A DNA stretch of 35,349 nt, from contig DATLEI010000100.1 in the NCBI GenBank assembly GCA_035525375.1, positions 1 to 35,349 of the forward strand. Reading direction: 5' to 3'. The notes under the pieces are model-generated. The model had not been told where the DNA came from and did not search any database. It saw only the letters and a program-made list of their open reading frames with translations. The stretch's first letter is position 1; each line of letters begins with the position of its first letter. The DNA is from JALZBN01 sp035525375. GTDB taxonomy: Bacteria > Actinomycetota > Acidimicrobiia > Acidimicrobiales > AC-14. Made by a program: the position numbers and the translations under genes. Of the stretch, positions 1 through 6,815 are shown piece after piece.

Positions 1-142
1 CCAACTGCGCGCCGGGGCCTTCGCGGCGGCGCACGTAGCGACGGGGCTCGGCGGTGGTCACCGAGTAGGGGTTGGCCACCCCTTCACGCAGTGATGCCTT
101 GCCGCTGGCGTCGAACTCGATTGGCAGATTCTTGAAACACAT
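1..142 (-). CDS. N-terminal fragment, probable [NiFe]-hydrogenase large subunit
   Basis: The reading frame opens at an ATG at 142, preceded by GGGGGAGCGCGAC, which contains a usable ribosome binding site. It runs off the left edge after 47 codons and begins MCFKNLPIEFDASGKASLRE. It starts 73 bp after the hydrogenase small-subunit stop on the same strand, which is where the large subunit is expected. None of the catalytic RxCGxC or DPCxxC nickel-binding motifs lie in the visible part, so the assignment rests on position. It could instead be a small interposed protein of the operon. The identity is inferred; the ORF itself is clear. Confidence 0.5.
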   Translation of the reverse strand, partial: MCFKNLPIEFDASGKASLREGVANPYSVTTAEPRRYVRRREGPGAQL

Positions 143-215
143 GTCGCGCTCCCCCTAGTGACGGGTGATGCCGTAGTTGTGGTTACGGAACTGGACGATC
201 AGGTGGATGAGTGAA

Positions 216-1637
216 TCAGTGGCCAGAGCCAGCTTCGAAGCGGCCGACGCCGGAGGTCTTGTGCTCCTCGCCGTAGAGCTTCTTGCCGCCGCGACCACCC
301 TCATGCGAGTGCTGGTACTTCGAATAGAACTTGTGAATCACCTTCGTCGAACCGCGAGGCGTGATCTTGGCCCGGGCAAACCCCGAGGAGTGGTCGCCGG
401 CGGCAGACCAACGAGCGGTCATGTTCTTGTCTTGGCGGGAGACGTTCCGCATCTTGCGGATGAACCCGCCCACGACCTTGGAGGTCGTCGAGGAAAGAAG
501 TGATCCGGGCGCGATCTCGGTGATCGGCGAGAACTTGTCGGGGAAGCCCGGCATCGTGCAGCCGATGCAGATACCGCCCATCTGCATGCAGCCTCCGTGG
601 CCGTCGACCATGCCGCGCTCGGCGATGTTGCATTGGACGACCGGGCCCCAGCAGCCAAGCTCGACGAGGCATTCTTTGTCGCCGTACTCCCGGGCGAAGA
701 CGCCCTCCTCGTAGTAACCGGCGCGAGGACAGTGACGGTGGACGGTCTCGCCGAACAACCAGGCCGGACGGCCAAGCTCGTCGAACTCAGGAAGCGGCGC
801 CAGCCCGTTGAGGAACAGACATACAGCGGCGGCGGTCTCGAGGACGTTGTCGCCAATGGGAGAACAGCCGGGCACGTTGACGACCGGGACACCAAAGGCA
901 GACCGGAAGTCTTTCCCGAGGTAGTCCATGACGCCCATCGAGTTGGTGACGTTGCCCTTGGCGGCGGGAATTCCGCCCCAGGAGGCGCACGTTCCGACAG
1001 CTACGACGGCGGCCGCGCCGGGCGACAAACGGTCGAGCCACTCGAGCGAGGTGATCTGGCGGCCGGTCTGGGGGTCTTCGCCCAGGCCCATCCAGTAACC
1101 GTCGCCGGCGATGGACTCGTCCATGATCGAGCCCTCCCAGCAGATCAGGTAGGGGGCGTCGAGCTCGCCACGCTCGGCCATGAAGAGGTTGTGGGTCCAC
1201 TCAGGACCGACCTCGACCGATACAACGGTGTGAATCAACTCGACCCGGGGCAGGCCAGGGATGATTCCGGCGAGCAGGTGCTCGACCCGGGGGTGCGTCG
1301 CGCCGGAGACGGCAACTGTGCAGCCGTCGCAGGAGCCACCGACCATCCAGATCAGGTAGACCTTCTCGAGTGGGCCCATGCGCAGGATGGTGGAGTCGGG
1401 CTCGATCGCCCTCGACCGCACACCGATCGGCGCCATCGGGTCGAGCGGGTTATCGCGCCAGTCCTCCATCTGGGAACCGCCGGGCATGATTCCGCCCTGC
1501 GTGAAGGTGGGACCACCTTCTCCCGATACGAGTTCCTTGGCGCGAGCTGCGCCCTCTCCTCTGCGAGCACCGCTCCCGCGGGTGGACCGGCTACTCGTGC
1601 GGCTACCGGTCTTGCTGCTGCGTCCGTTCGTGGCCAT
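216..1637 (-). CDS. [NiFe]-hydrogenase small subunit (group 1, uptake type)
   Basis: This is the iron-sulfur subunit that passes electrons from the NiFe site to an acceptor. Cysteine ligands are visible as CDGC (103 and 106), C217 in VGTCASWGG and C258 in VPGCSPIGD for the proximal cluster. H300/H302, C303, C323 and C329 follow, then C336, C350, C357 and C360 in GGICIGCTMPGFPDKF. There is no twin-arginine signal and no C-terminal membrane helix, so a cytoplasmic protein is expected, as in the actinobacterial group 1h/1l enzymes. Residues 1-50 are a Ser/Arg/Gly-rich extension absent from classical small subunits. About 90 basic, glycine-rich residues follow the last cluster. The ATG at 1637 has an AAGGGGGG ribosome binding site. 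The subgroup is not certain: a plain CDGC argues against the Asp-ligated group 1h cluster. Confidence 0.93.
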   Translation of the reverse strand: MATNGRSSKTGSRTSSRSTRGSGARRGEGAARAKELVSGEGGPTFTQGGIMPGGSQMEDWRDNPLDPMAPIGVRSRAIEPDSTILRMGPLEKVYLIWMVGGSCDGCTVAVSGATHPRVEHLLAGIIPGLPRVELIHTVVSVEVGPEWTHNLFMAERGELDAPYLICWEGSIMDESIAGDGYWMGLGEDPQTGRQITSLEWLDRLSPGAAAVVAVGTCASWGGIPAAKGNVTNSMGVMDYLGKDFRSAFGVPVVNVPGCSPIGDNVLETAAAVCLFLNGLAPLPEFDELGRPAWLFGETVHRHCPRAGYYEEGVFAREYGDKECLVELGCWGPVVQCNIAERGMVDGHGGCMQMGGICIGCTMPGFPDKFSPITEIAPGSLLSSTTSKVVGGFIRKMRNVSRQDKNMTARWSAAGDHSSGFARAKITPRGSTKVIHKFYSKYQHSHEGGRGGKKLYGEEHKTSGVGRFEAGSGH

Positions 1638-1771
1638 CGGTCGAACTGCCCCCCTTGTGAAGGTCTTGGTAGGTGTAGACTACACCTATCTGAAGTTTCC
1701 GTCAGGTGGCAATTGAGCGACAATTCCTCCTGCGGCGCAAATTCTACGTCTTAGATCCTGGGAGGTTCGCC
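1638..1771. promoter_or_regulatory. Divergent promoter region between small subunit and regulators
   Basis: This 134-bp region separates the leftward hydrogenase operon from the rightward winged-helix/PadR/CooC operon, so it must carry promoters for at least one direction. It holds a perfect palindrome at 1670-1688. No confident -35/-10 pair can be picked by eye on either strand. On the right, GGGAGG at 1760-1765 is the ribosome binding site for the GTG at 1772. Confidence 0.6.
1670..1688. promoter_or_regulatory. Perfect 19-bp palindrome, candidate repressor operator
   Basis: The sequence is TAGGTGTAG, a central A, then CTACACCTA: two 9-bp arms with no mismatch. It lies 33 bp upstream of the small-subunit start and 84 bp upstream of the winged-helix gene. 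Its symmetry and size suit a dimeric winged-helix repressor. Two PadR regulators and a winged-helix protein are encoded within 5.5 kb, so one of them is the likely ligand. The palindrome is seen directly; which protein binds it is inferred. Confidence 0.65.
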
Positions 1772-2170
1772 GTGAGCGAAATAGTGCACCCACCCAAGTC
1801 CGAAGCACTCCAGGCAATGTTCTGGCGGAGCGAGATCCTCCAGGTCATGTACTGGCTCAGAGGTGAGGGCTTCGGTGATCAGGTCGATCCTTCGCTCCTC
1901 GAGCGGTTCTTGGGGGTCGATGCCGGTATCGGCGTCCAGTATCTGGATCGGCTCGTCGTCGAGGGCTACGTCGAGCAGGTAGCTGACCGTTACATGCTTT
2001 CCGAGCTGGGTTCACGCGAGGGCGCGCTTGAATTTGCCTCTTCCTTCAGCGAGCTGACCCGCCCGACCCACGGTGAGTGCAGCGCCGACTGTTGGTGCCA
2101 CAACTCGCCGGAAGAAGCGGAGGCCTGCGCATCCGAGCGGGCATCCGCCCACGAGGGCCACGAACACTGA
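1772..2170 (+). CDS. Winged-helix-like protein with Cys/His-rich tail, hydrogenase locus
   Basis: The start is a GTG at 1772, preceded by GGGAGG at a good distance, giving a 132-residue protein. Residues 15-85 look like a winged-helix fold: helices around FWRSEILQVMYWLRGEG, a LERFLGVD helix, then a recognition-type segment and a short wing. The C-terminus carries CSADCWCH and a further Cys, with several His and Glu, ending HEGHEH. This is a plausible metal or Fe-S binding patch. It is divergent from the small subunit and upstream of a PadR gene. A metal- or redox-sensing regulator is inferred. A non-DNA-binding accessory protein is also possible. I do not recognise a named family. Confidence 0.7.
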   Translation: MSEIVHPPKSEALQAMFWRSEILQVMYWLRGEGFGDQVDPSLLERFLGVDAGIGVQYLDRLVVEGYVEQVADRYMLSELGSREGALEFASSFSELTRPTHGECSADCWCHNSPEEAEACASERASAHEGHEH

Positions 2171-2222
2171 CTTCCGCATCACACCACGAACACGCAGGGT
2201 CCTACAGAACACGGAGGGATGG

Positions 2223-2603
2223 ATGAAGAACAGAAGCACGGACGAGCCCCAGGGTGGGCTTCCCCGCAACTACCTGAGGGCAAGTCTTTTGCTCCTTATC
2301 GGGGAAACACCGGCTCACGGTTACGACCTCCTCGAGCAGATCGGCGAGCTGGGTCTCAAGAGTGTCGACCCAGGCGGCCTCTACCGCGCCCTGCGAGTGA
2401 TGGAGCAGGACGGCCTGGTGGAGTCCTGGTGGGAACACTCGTCGGCCGGTCCGGCGCGCCGTAGCTACCGGCTCACCGAAGAAGGCGTCGATTGGCTGCA
2501 TGCCTGGGCGGGCGCGCTCCGGGAAGGTCGCCGCTACCTGACCGCGTACTTGGCCCGGTACGACCGCATCAGCGAGCCCATCCCCGTCGAGCCCGGCGCG
2601 TAG
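2223..2603 (+). CDS. PadR-family transcriptional regulator (copy 1)
   Basis: The ATG at 2223 follows GGAGGGATGG. The 126-residue protein has the PadR winged helix: LLLLIGETPAHGYDLLEQIGELGL (helices 1-2), then GGLYRALRVMEQDGLVESWWE with the recognition helix, and the wing around GPARRSYRLTEEG. A C-terminal helix probably serves for dimerisation. It is close in sequence to the second PadR at 6816-7202, which points to duplication. The gene lies between the winged-helix gene and the CooC-like ATPase, with only 7 bp to the latter, so the two are likely co-transcribed. The 1670-1688 palindrome is a reasonable operator candidate. Confidence 0.9.
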   Translation: MKNRSTDEPQGGLPRNYLRASLLLLIGETPAHGYDLLEQIGELGLKSVDPGGLYRALRVMEQDGLVESWWEHSSAGPARRSYRLTEEGVDWLHAWAGALREGRRYLTAYLARYDRISEPIPVEPGA

Positions 2604-2610
2604 GACCCAC

Positions 2611-3399
2611 GTGAGCTCGATCCGGGTTGCCGTGGCCGGCAAGGGAGGCGCAGGCAAGACGACGTTCTCCTCCACGCTGGCCCGCGTCATCGCCCAGCGG
2701 GGCCGACGCGTCATCGTCGTCGACGGCGACAGCAACCCGAATGTCGCGGTGGCCCTAGGGATCAGCCGAGAGGCCGCAGAGCAGATCCAACCGCTGCCGA
2801 CCAATCTCGTGTCACGCAAGCTCGGTGGTGCCTCGTTGACGGAATCGGTGTCAACTGTGCTTGACCAGTACGCCGGGCACGCTCCCGATGGGATCAACGT
2901 AGTGATGATGGCGATGCCGGCCCACGCCGACGAAGGCTGCCTCTGTTCAGCTCACGCCACGGTCAGCGGCCTACTGAACGATGTCGCCGCCGAGCTGGAC
3001 GCAGTCACCATCCTCGACCTCGAAGCTTCGCCGGAGCACCTCAGCAGGGGCACGACTCGACATGTCGACGTGCTGTTCCTCGTCATCGAGCCGTACTACC
3101 GCTCGTACGAGACAGCGCGGCGCATGGCTGGTCTGGCCGCCGAGCTGCCCATCCCTCGGGTGGCCGTGGTGGCCAACAAGTTGCGCGCTGCCGCCGACTT
3201 GGAGGCGTTGAGCGACTACTGCGTGCGTCACGACCTGAACCTCGACGGTGAGATCCCTTGGAGCGACATGGTGCTCGACGCGGATCGCGACGGCGTGCCG
3301 TTGTTCGACTACGACCCCAACGGTCCTGTTGTCGCTGCAGTGTCGAAGGTCGCCGACGCCGTCCTGGCACTGAAGCCTCAAACCCCCGTCGCTACATAA
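2611..3399 (+). CDS. CooC-like nickel-insertion ATPase (MinD/ParA superfamily)
   Basis: The P-loop KGGAGKTT lies at residues 11-18, with a deviant Walker feature VVDGDSNPN at about 36-44. A CxC pair (C110, C112 in GCLCSAHA) matches the metal-binding CXC of CooC. CooC proteins use ATP hydrolysis in nickel delivery to CO dehydrogenase. Here no CODH gene is visible and the neighbours are hydrogenase genes, so a role in hydrogenase nickel or Fe-S assembly is inferred. The start is a GTG seven bases after the PadR stop with no clear ribosome binding site, suggesting translational coupling. Its 3' end overlaps the convergent gene by 8 bp. The length, 262 residues, is normal for the family. Confidence 0.85.
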   Translation: MSSIRVAVAGKGGAGKTTFSSTLARVIAQRGRRVIVVDGDSNPNVAVALGISREAAEQIQPLPTNLVSRKLGGASLTESVSTVLDQYAGHAPDGINVVMMAMPAHADEGCLCSAHATVSGLLNDVAAELDAVTILDLEASPEHLSRGTTRHVDVLFLVIEPYYRSYETARRMAGLAAELPIPRVAVVANKLRAAADLEALSDYCVRHDLNLDGEIPWSDMVLDADRDGVPLFDYDPNGPVVAAVSKVADAVLALKPQTPVAT

Positions 3400-4603
3400 A
3401 GTTCTTCGTATGCAGCGCGGCCAGCTCGGTCGCTTCATCTGGCGCGAACCCCAGCTTCCTGAGGCGGCGCTGGCGCCCTTCGGCCATATCGGCCTCGAGT
3501 TCTTGCACCTTGCGGAAGCCCCGTCGGAGGGCGTCGGGCGACCACGCACCAGCGGCGAGGATGACGAGGGCGTCGAAGACCTCCTCGTTCAGACCCGCGG
3601 TGTGAGCCAGCGCGTCATGACGTCGCCGAATAGCGGTCGCGAGCTTCGCTCTAAGGCCGGGATCGGCCTCCAGCACGTGATCGAGATGGGCCATCCCGAA
3701 TGCCGCGTGGCGCGCTTCGTCCGCCAAGGCCAGGTGAGTGACCTGCTTGGTCACTGGATCGGGCGCATTGGTCTCGATGAACGAGAGAAGGCTGAGGAAG
3801 GTGCCCTCGCCCAGAACCGAAAGCAGGAAGTGAGCAACGGGGAAGTCGGGTTCGTCAAGTAGCGTTTGTAGGCTTGCCTGGCCTCCGGCTGTAGACAAAC
3901 CCAGCTCTGCTCCTCTGAGTTGCGCGCGCCGGGTGAAGACCTCCACATGCCTCGCCTCGTCGGCCACTTGTACGGCCAAGACCTGCACGACCTCTTTGAA
4001 ATGCGGGTGGACCTGACCCAGGAAGCGCGCCGGCACGACGAGGGCCGCATTCTCGTTCTCGACCAGGTAGGTCATCACCTGAACGACGGCGGCCTCGACC
4101 TCGGGGGCAAGGTCGACCGGCGCGTCCCAGACGATTGCTGTCTCGGGATCCCACTGGGATGCAACGGCCTGGCGGTAGATCGCCGGCGCGGCATCGGCCC
4201 ACACCTCATCTTTGCGGTCGAGGGCAAAATGAAATTCCGGGCCACCAGCCTCGACCGTTGCCCCGCGCGCCGCCAGTCCCCAGGTGGGGGACGGCTCGTC
4301 AGCGATTGCCGGACCGGTCGAAAGTGCGCCCGACCAGCGGGCATCCGGCGCTGCGCTCTTGATGACGACGCCCGCAGGCCCGTGCACTGTGCGTCTAGTT
4401 ACCGCAGCGGTAGTCAGCGCGTCACAGAACTCGTGGCCGTGGCGGCGGCACCACGCCCGCAGGTGCACGGAGAGGTCCGGGGCGCGACCGCACACCTCCA
4501 ACTGCCCTCCCACGGCCATCCCTGCAAGGGCGTGCTTCAGGAGGAGGTGGCCCCCCTCGTCGAGACCGAGGTCCTCAAGGTCGATAGTCGCTGGCGGTGA
4601 CAT
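3392..4603 (-). CDS. Degenerate TusA-like domain fused to di-iron ferritin-like domain
   Basis: Residues 5-75 resemble the TusA/SirA fold: DLEDLGL, a helix LLLKHALAGMAVGGQLEV, then LRAWCRRHGHEF. The catalytic CPxP of true TusA is missing; LDEGGHL stands in its place. Residues 165-390 form a ferritin-like helical bundle with two ExxH signatures in near-identical DEARH repeats (E216/H219 and E296/H299). E182 or E184 and E266 or E277 are possible additional ligands. A di-iron oxidase or iron/oxygen-handling function is inferred. It is the last gene of a three-gene operon and starts 29 bp inside the preceding gene. The function is unknown; the fold calls come from motifs only. Confidence 0.75.
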   Translation of the reverse strand: MSPPATIDLEDLGLDEGGHLLLKHALAGMAVGGQLEVCGRAPDLSVHLRAWCRRHGHEFCDALTTAAVTRRTVHGPAGVVIKSAAPDARWSGALSTGPAIADEPSPTWGLAARGATVEAGGPEFHFALDRKDEVWADAAPAIYRQAVASQWDPETAIVWDAPVDLAPEVEAAVVQVMTYLVENENAALVVPARFLGQVHPHFKEVVQVLAVQVADEARHVEVFTRRAQLRGAELGLSTAGGQASLQTLLDEPDFPVAHFLLSVLGEGTFLSLLSFIETNAPDPVTKQVTHLALADEARHAAFGMAHLDHVLEADPGLRAKLATAIRRRHDALAHTAGLNEEVFDALVILAAGAWSPDALRRGFRKVQELEADMAEGRQRRLRKLGFAPDEATELAALHTKNFM

Positions 4604-5432
4604 TGCCCTCGTCGTCGTAGAAATGGAATCGGCGTACCGCCCCGTCCAACGCCGCGTACCCGTTCGTGCGTCCCACGTGCCACGCCTTGAGCCCCTCGAG
4701 GTCGAGCAGCGGACGTACGTCGGGGTCGGCGTAGGTCATTCCGAGGAGAAGGTCACCGAACCGGTCGACGGCTTCAACCGGCGCGCCGGAGCCGATGCTG
4801 AAGTTGCAGTGGTCGTATGGGGGCGTCTGGGTGAGGATCCGGGTCGCGCCGCTGCCGAGGGTTCCCTCGGCACTGAACACTAGGTGATTGCCGTCGATCA
4901 TGCAGGCCGCGTCGACCCTTCCGGCCATCAAAGCACGCGCCGCGTCACGCTCTCCCCCGATGTGATCGCCATGCATCCCGACGCCGACGTTGTGCTGCAC
5001 CACCTCGAAGTCCTCGCCTGCGAGGAGTCCCTGATCGGCGAGGTGGGCGAGGGGGATAAGCGTCGCTTGCGGCGAATCGACCGCGCCAACGGCCACGGTG
5101 CGTCCCGCCAGCCCACCGACCTCATCGATCGGCGAGTGGGCGCGAACGACCACTACCGACGTCAGGTCGCAGTCGCTGTCCCGCATCGCAACAGCCTTTA
5201 CCGACGACCCAGCGGCTGCGGCCAACCGCTCGGCGCGAAGCCAGGCAAGAGGCGAGTTCCAGGCCGCGTGGATCGTGCCGGCTATCAGCGCCTCCACCTG
5301 GCGCTCGTAATTTGAATAGAGGACGTAGTCGAAGTCGAAATCGTTCTCCCTGAACCAGTTGCGGAACCCGTCCCAGATCGTGACTACTTTCGGGTCGTAC
5401 GCCACCGCTCCCATTACCAGCGTGGGCGTCAT
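4575..5432 (-). CDS. PhnD-like substrate-binding protein lacking a signal peptide
   Basis: The 285-residue protein has the look of PhnD/SsuA-type type-2 periplasmic binding folds. An opening strand LVMGAVAYDPKVVTIWDGF is followed by a segment on sampling small ligands (YERQVEALIAGTIHAAWNSP), LAGRTVAVGAVDSPQ and VDAACMIDGN. It starts directly in the first beta strand, with no signal peptide or lipobox, so it should be cytosolic. The ATG at 5432 overlaps the preceding stop as ATGA. No ABC permease or ATPase gene is present nearby. It may therefore act as a ligand-binding enzyme or sensor rather than a transporter part. The fold is inferred from motifs; the ligand is unknown. Confidence 0.75.
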   Translation of the reverse strand: MTPTLVMGAVAYDPKVVTIWDGFRNWFRENDFDFDYVLYSNYERQVEALIAGTIHAAWNSPLAWLRAERLAAAAGSSVKAVAMRDSDCDLTSVVVVRAHSPIDEVGGLAGRTVAVGAVDSPQATLIPLAHLADQGLLAGEDFEVVQHNVGVGMHGDHIGGERDAARALMAGRVDAACMIDGNHLVFSAEGTLGSGATRILTQTPPYDHCNFSIGSGAPVEAVDRFGDLLLGMTYADPDVRPLLDLEGLKAWHVGRTNGYAALDGAVRRFHFYDDEGNVTASDYRP

Positions 5433-6532
5433 CCGAACAGCTCCATGCCGCAGGCGACCCGTCCGATGAAGTCGTAGAGGGCATCGGTTGTGGGAGCCAT
5501 GACCGTGGCGGCGCGAGAGTCCCGGAAATGGCGGTCGACACCGAAGTCGCGCCGGAAGGCGGACCCGCCGCACACCCGCATGGCCAGGTCGGTTACCTCC
5601 GTCGCCGCCTCGCCGGCCGCCGCTTTGACCTCGAGAACCCGCAGGACGGCGTCCTCGCGTCCGGACTCCAGGGCATCGAGGGTGTCAGCAAGAAGCGCGC
5701 GGGTGAGGTCGGTCTTGACTCGCATCCGGGCCACGTTTGAGCGCACCACCGGATTGTCGGCAAGAGACTGATCGAGGTGCTCGAGCCGGGTGGTCGCAGC
5801 GTGCTTCCCGGTCTTGGCAGTGGCCGCATCCATCGTCCCGACGCAGAAAGCCGCGGTCATCGTTTGGAACAGCGGGAGGACGGTGCCAAGCATGATGTCG
5901 AACCCCCCGGCATCGGGCCCGAGCATTGCCTCGATCGGAACCTTCGTACTGACGGCCGCCATGGGGCTGGAGTAGTTCCCCCGCAGGCCGAGCCCATCAA
6001 ACGGCGCGCCCACGGAGAGTCCCGGTGCGTCATTCGGCACCAACCAGATTGTGCTCGGGCCGTCGGCTGCCAGCGGCCGGCTCGACCAGACGTAGCCATC
6101 AGCTTGTCCGGCACTCGTGACCCAGCTCTTTTCGGCATCGAGGGTGACCGTGCTGTCGTCGCCGGCGCGAGCGGAACTGAGTGGCGCCCAGAACTGGCTG
6201 CGCGACCCCTTTTCCGAGAAGGCGAGCGTGGCTACATACTGTCCAGCGGCAATCTGCTCCTTCACGTCCTTCGGGCCATGGGCCTCGATGACGGCCGCGC
6301 CGGCGTAGTGCATGAGCACGACCATTGCCGTGGAGGCACAGTTGCGGGCCAGCTCCTCGACGATTTCGGCGGCGGCGCGATGGGTTTGGGGGCCGAGTAG
6401 GCCGGCCTTTCCGAGGGCGTCAAGAGCAGCGCGCGGGTAGGTGCCGTCGCGATCGATCTCCTCAGCCTTGGGGGCGACGACGCCCTCGATGACGGGCGCT
6501 AGCGCCTCTAGGGGGGACGGGGTGGGTGACAT
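5429..6532 (-). CDS. Acyl-CoA dehydrogenase-like flavoprotein
   Basis: The 367-residue protein follows the acyl-CoA dehydrogenase layout. It has an N-terminal helical domain (EIDRDGTYPRAALDALGKAGLLG), a central beta domain (ATLAFSEKGSRSQFWAP, KSWVTSAG) and a C-terminal four-helix domain ending with the VCGGSAFRRD and DSRAATVMAPTTDALYDFIGR motifs. The start at 6532 is preferred because AAGGAG lies nine bases upstream; an ATG at 6550 would include that ribosome binding site. The central domain is shorter than usual and the catalytic base cannot be assigned. A DszC/SfnB-like monooxygenase role is as likely as true acyl-CoA oxidation. It is the first gene of the operon with the PhnD-like and TusA-ferritin genes. 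Confidence 0.85.
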   Translation of the reverse strand: MSPTPSPLEALAPVIEGVVAPKAEEIDRDGTYPRAALDALGKAGLLGPQTHRAAAEIVEELARNCASTAMVVLMHYAGAAVIEAHGPKDVKEQIAAGQYVATLAFSEKGSRSQFWAPLSSARAGDDSTVTLDAEKSWVTSAGQADGYVWSSRPLAADGPSTIWLVPNDAPGLSVGAPFDGLGLRGNYSSPMAAVSTKVPIEAMLGPDAGGFDIMLGTVLPLFQTMTAAFCVGTMDAATAKTGKHAATTRLEHLDQSLADNPVVRSNVARMRVKTDLTRALLADTLDALESGREDAVLRVLEVKAAAGEAATEVTDLAMRVCGGSAFRRDFGVDRHFRDSRAATVMAPTTDALYDFIGRVACGMELFG

Positions 6533-6815
6533 GATTGAGTTCTCCTTCATCCTGGTTGGCGATTATCGGACCGCCAGGAAGAGAGGCTCAGGGAGCCAGC
6601 CGCGCGAGGAAAGCAGCGGCCCTGGCGGTCATCGTCGCCCGACCGGGCGACACGTCTTGACCTGCTCAGCGACGCGCCATTGGCTGTTCCCCCTCCCGTC
6701 GCAATCGAGCCTTCATTCTGCCTGAGATTCAAGGCCCTCTACGGCGTCAGCTAGATGTATCCTGTCTGTACCGGGATTCCATTTAGGTGCGCCGGATAGG
6801 AGGATTCGCAGGCCG
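6533..6815. promoter_or_regulatory. Divergent intergenic region between flavoprotein and PadR-hyp operons
   Basis: This is 283 bp with no supported gene. It separates the leftward flavoprotein operon from the rightward PadR-hypDEF operon and must hold promoters for both. ATAGGAGG at 6796-6803 is the ribosome binding site of the PadR gene. TAGATGTAT (6752-6760) and TAGGTGCGC (6784-6792) each resemble one arm of the 1670-1688 palindrome. Neither has a matching second arm, so they are weak operator candidates. Confidence 0.45.

Noticed and set aside
143..235. A +1-frame reading beyond the small-subunit stop ending FRNHNYGITRH
   Set aside because: It has no start codon of its own, lies within and just past the small-subunit end, and the large-subunit start follows with a good ribosome binding site. 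Likely chance.
597..1754. 385-codon plus-strand frame opposite the hydrogenase small subunit
   Set aside because: Shadow of the minus-strand gene in high-GC DNA; the product has no recognisable motif, while the minus frame has all cluster ligands.
6752..6792. Second copy of the 1670-1688 operator
   Set aside because: Only single arms (TAGATGTAT, TAGGTGCGC) are present without matching second arms, so this is not a supported operator.
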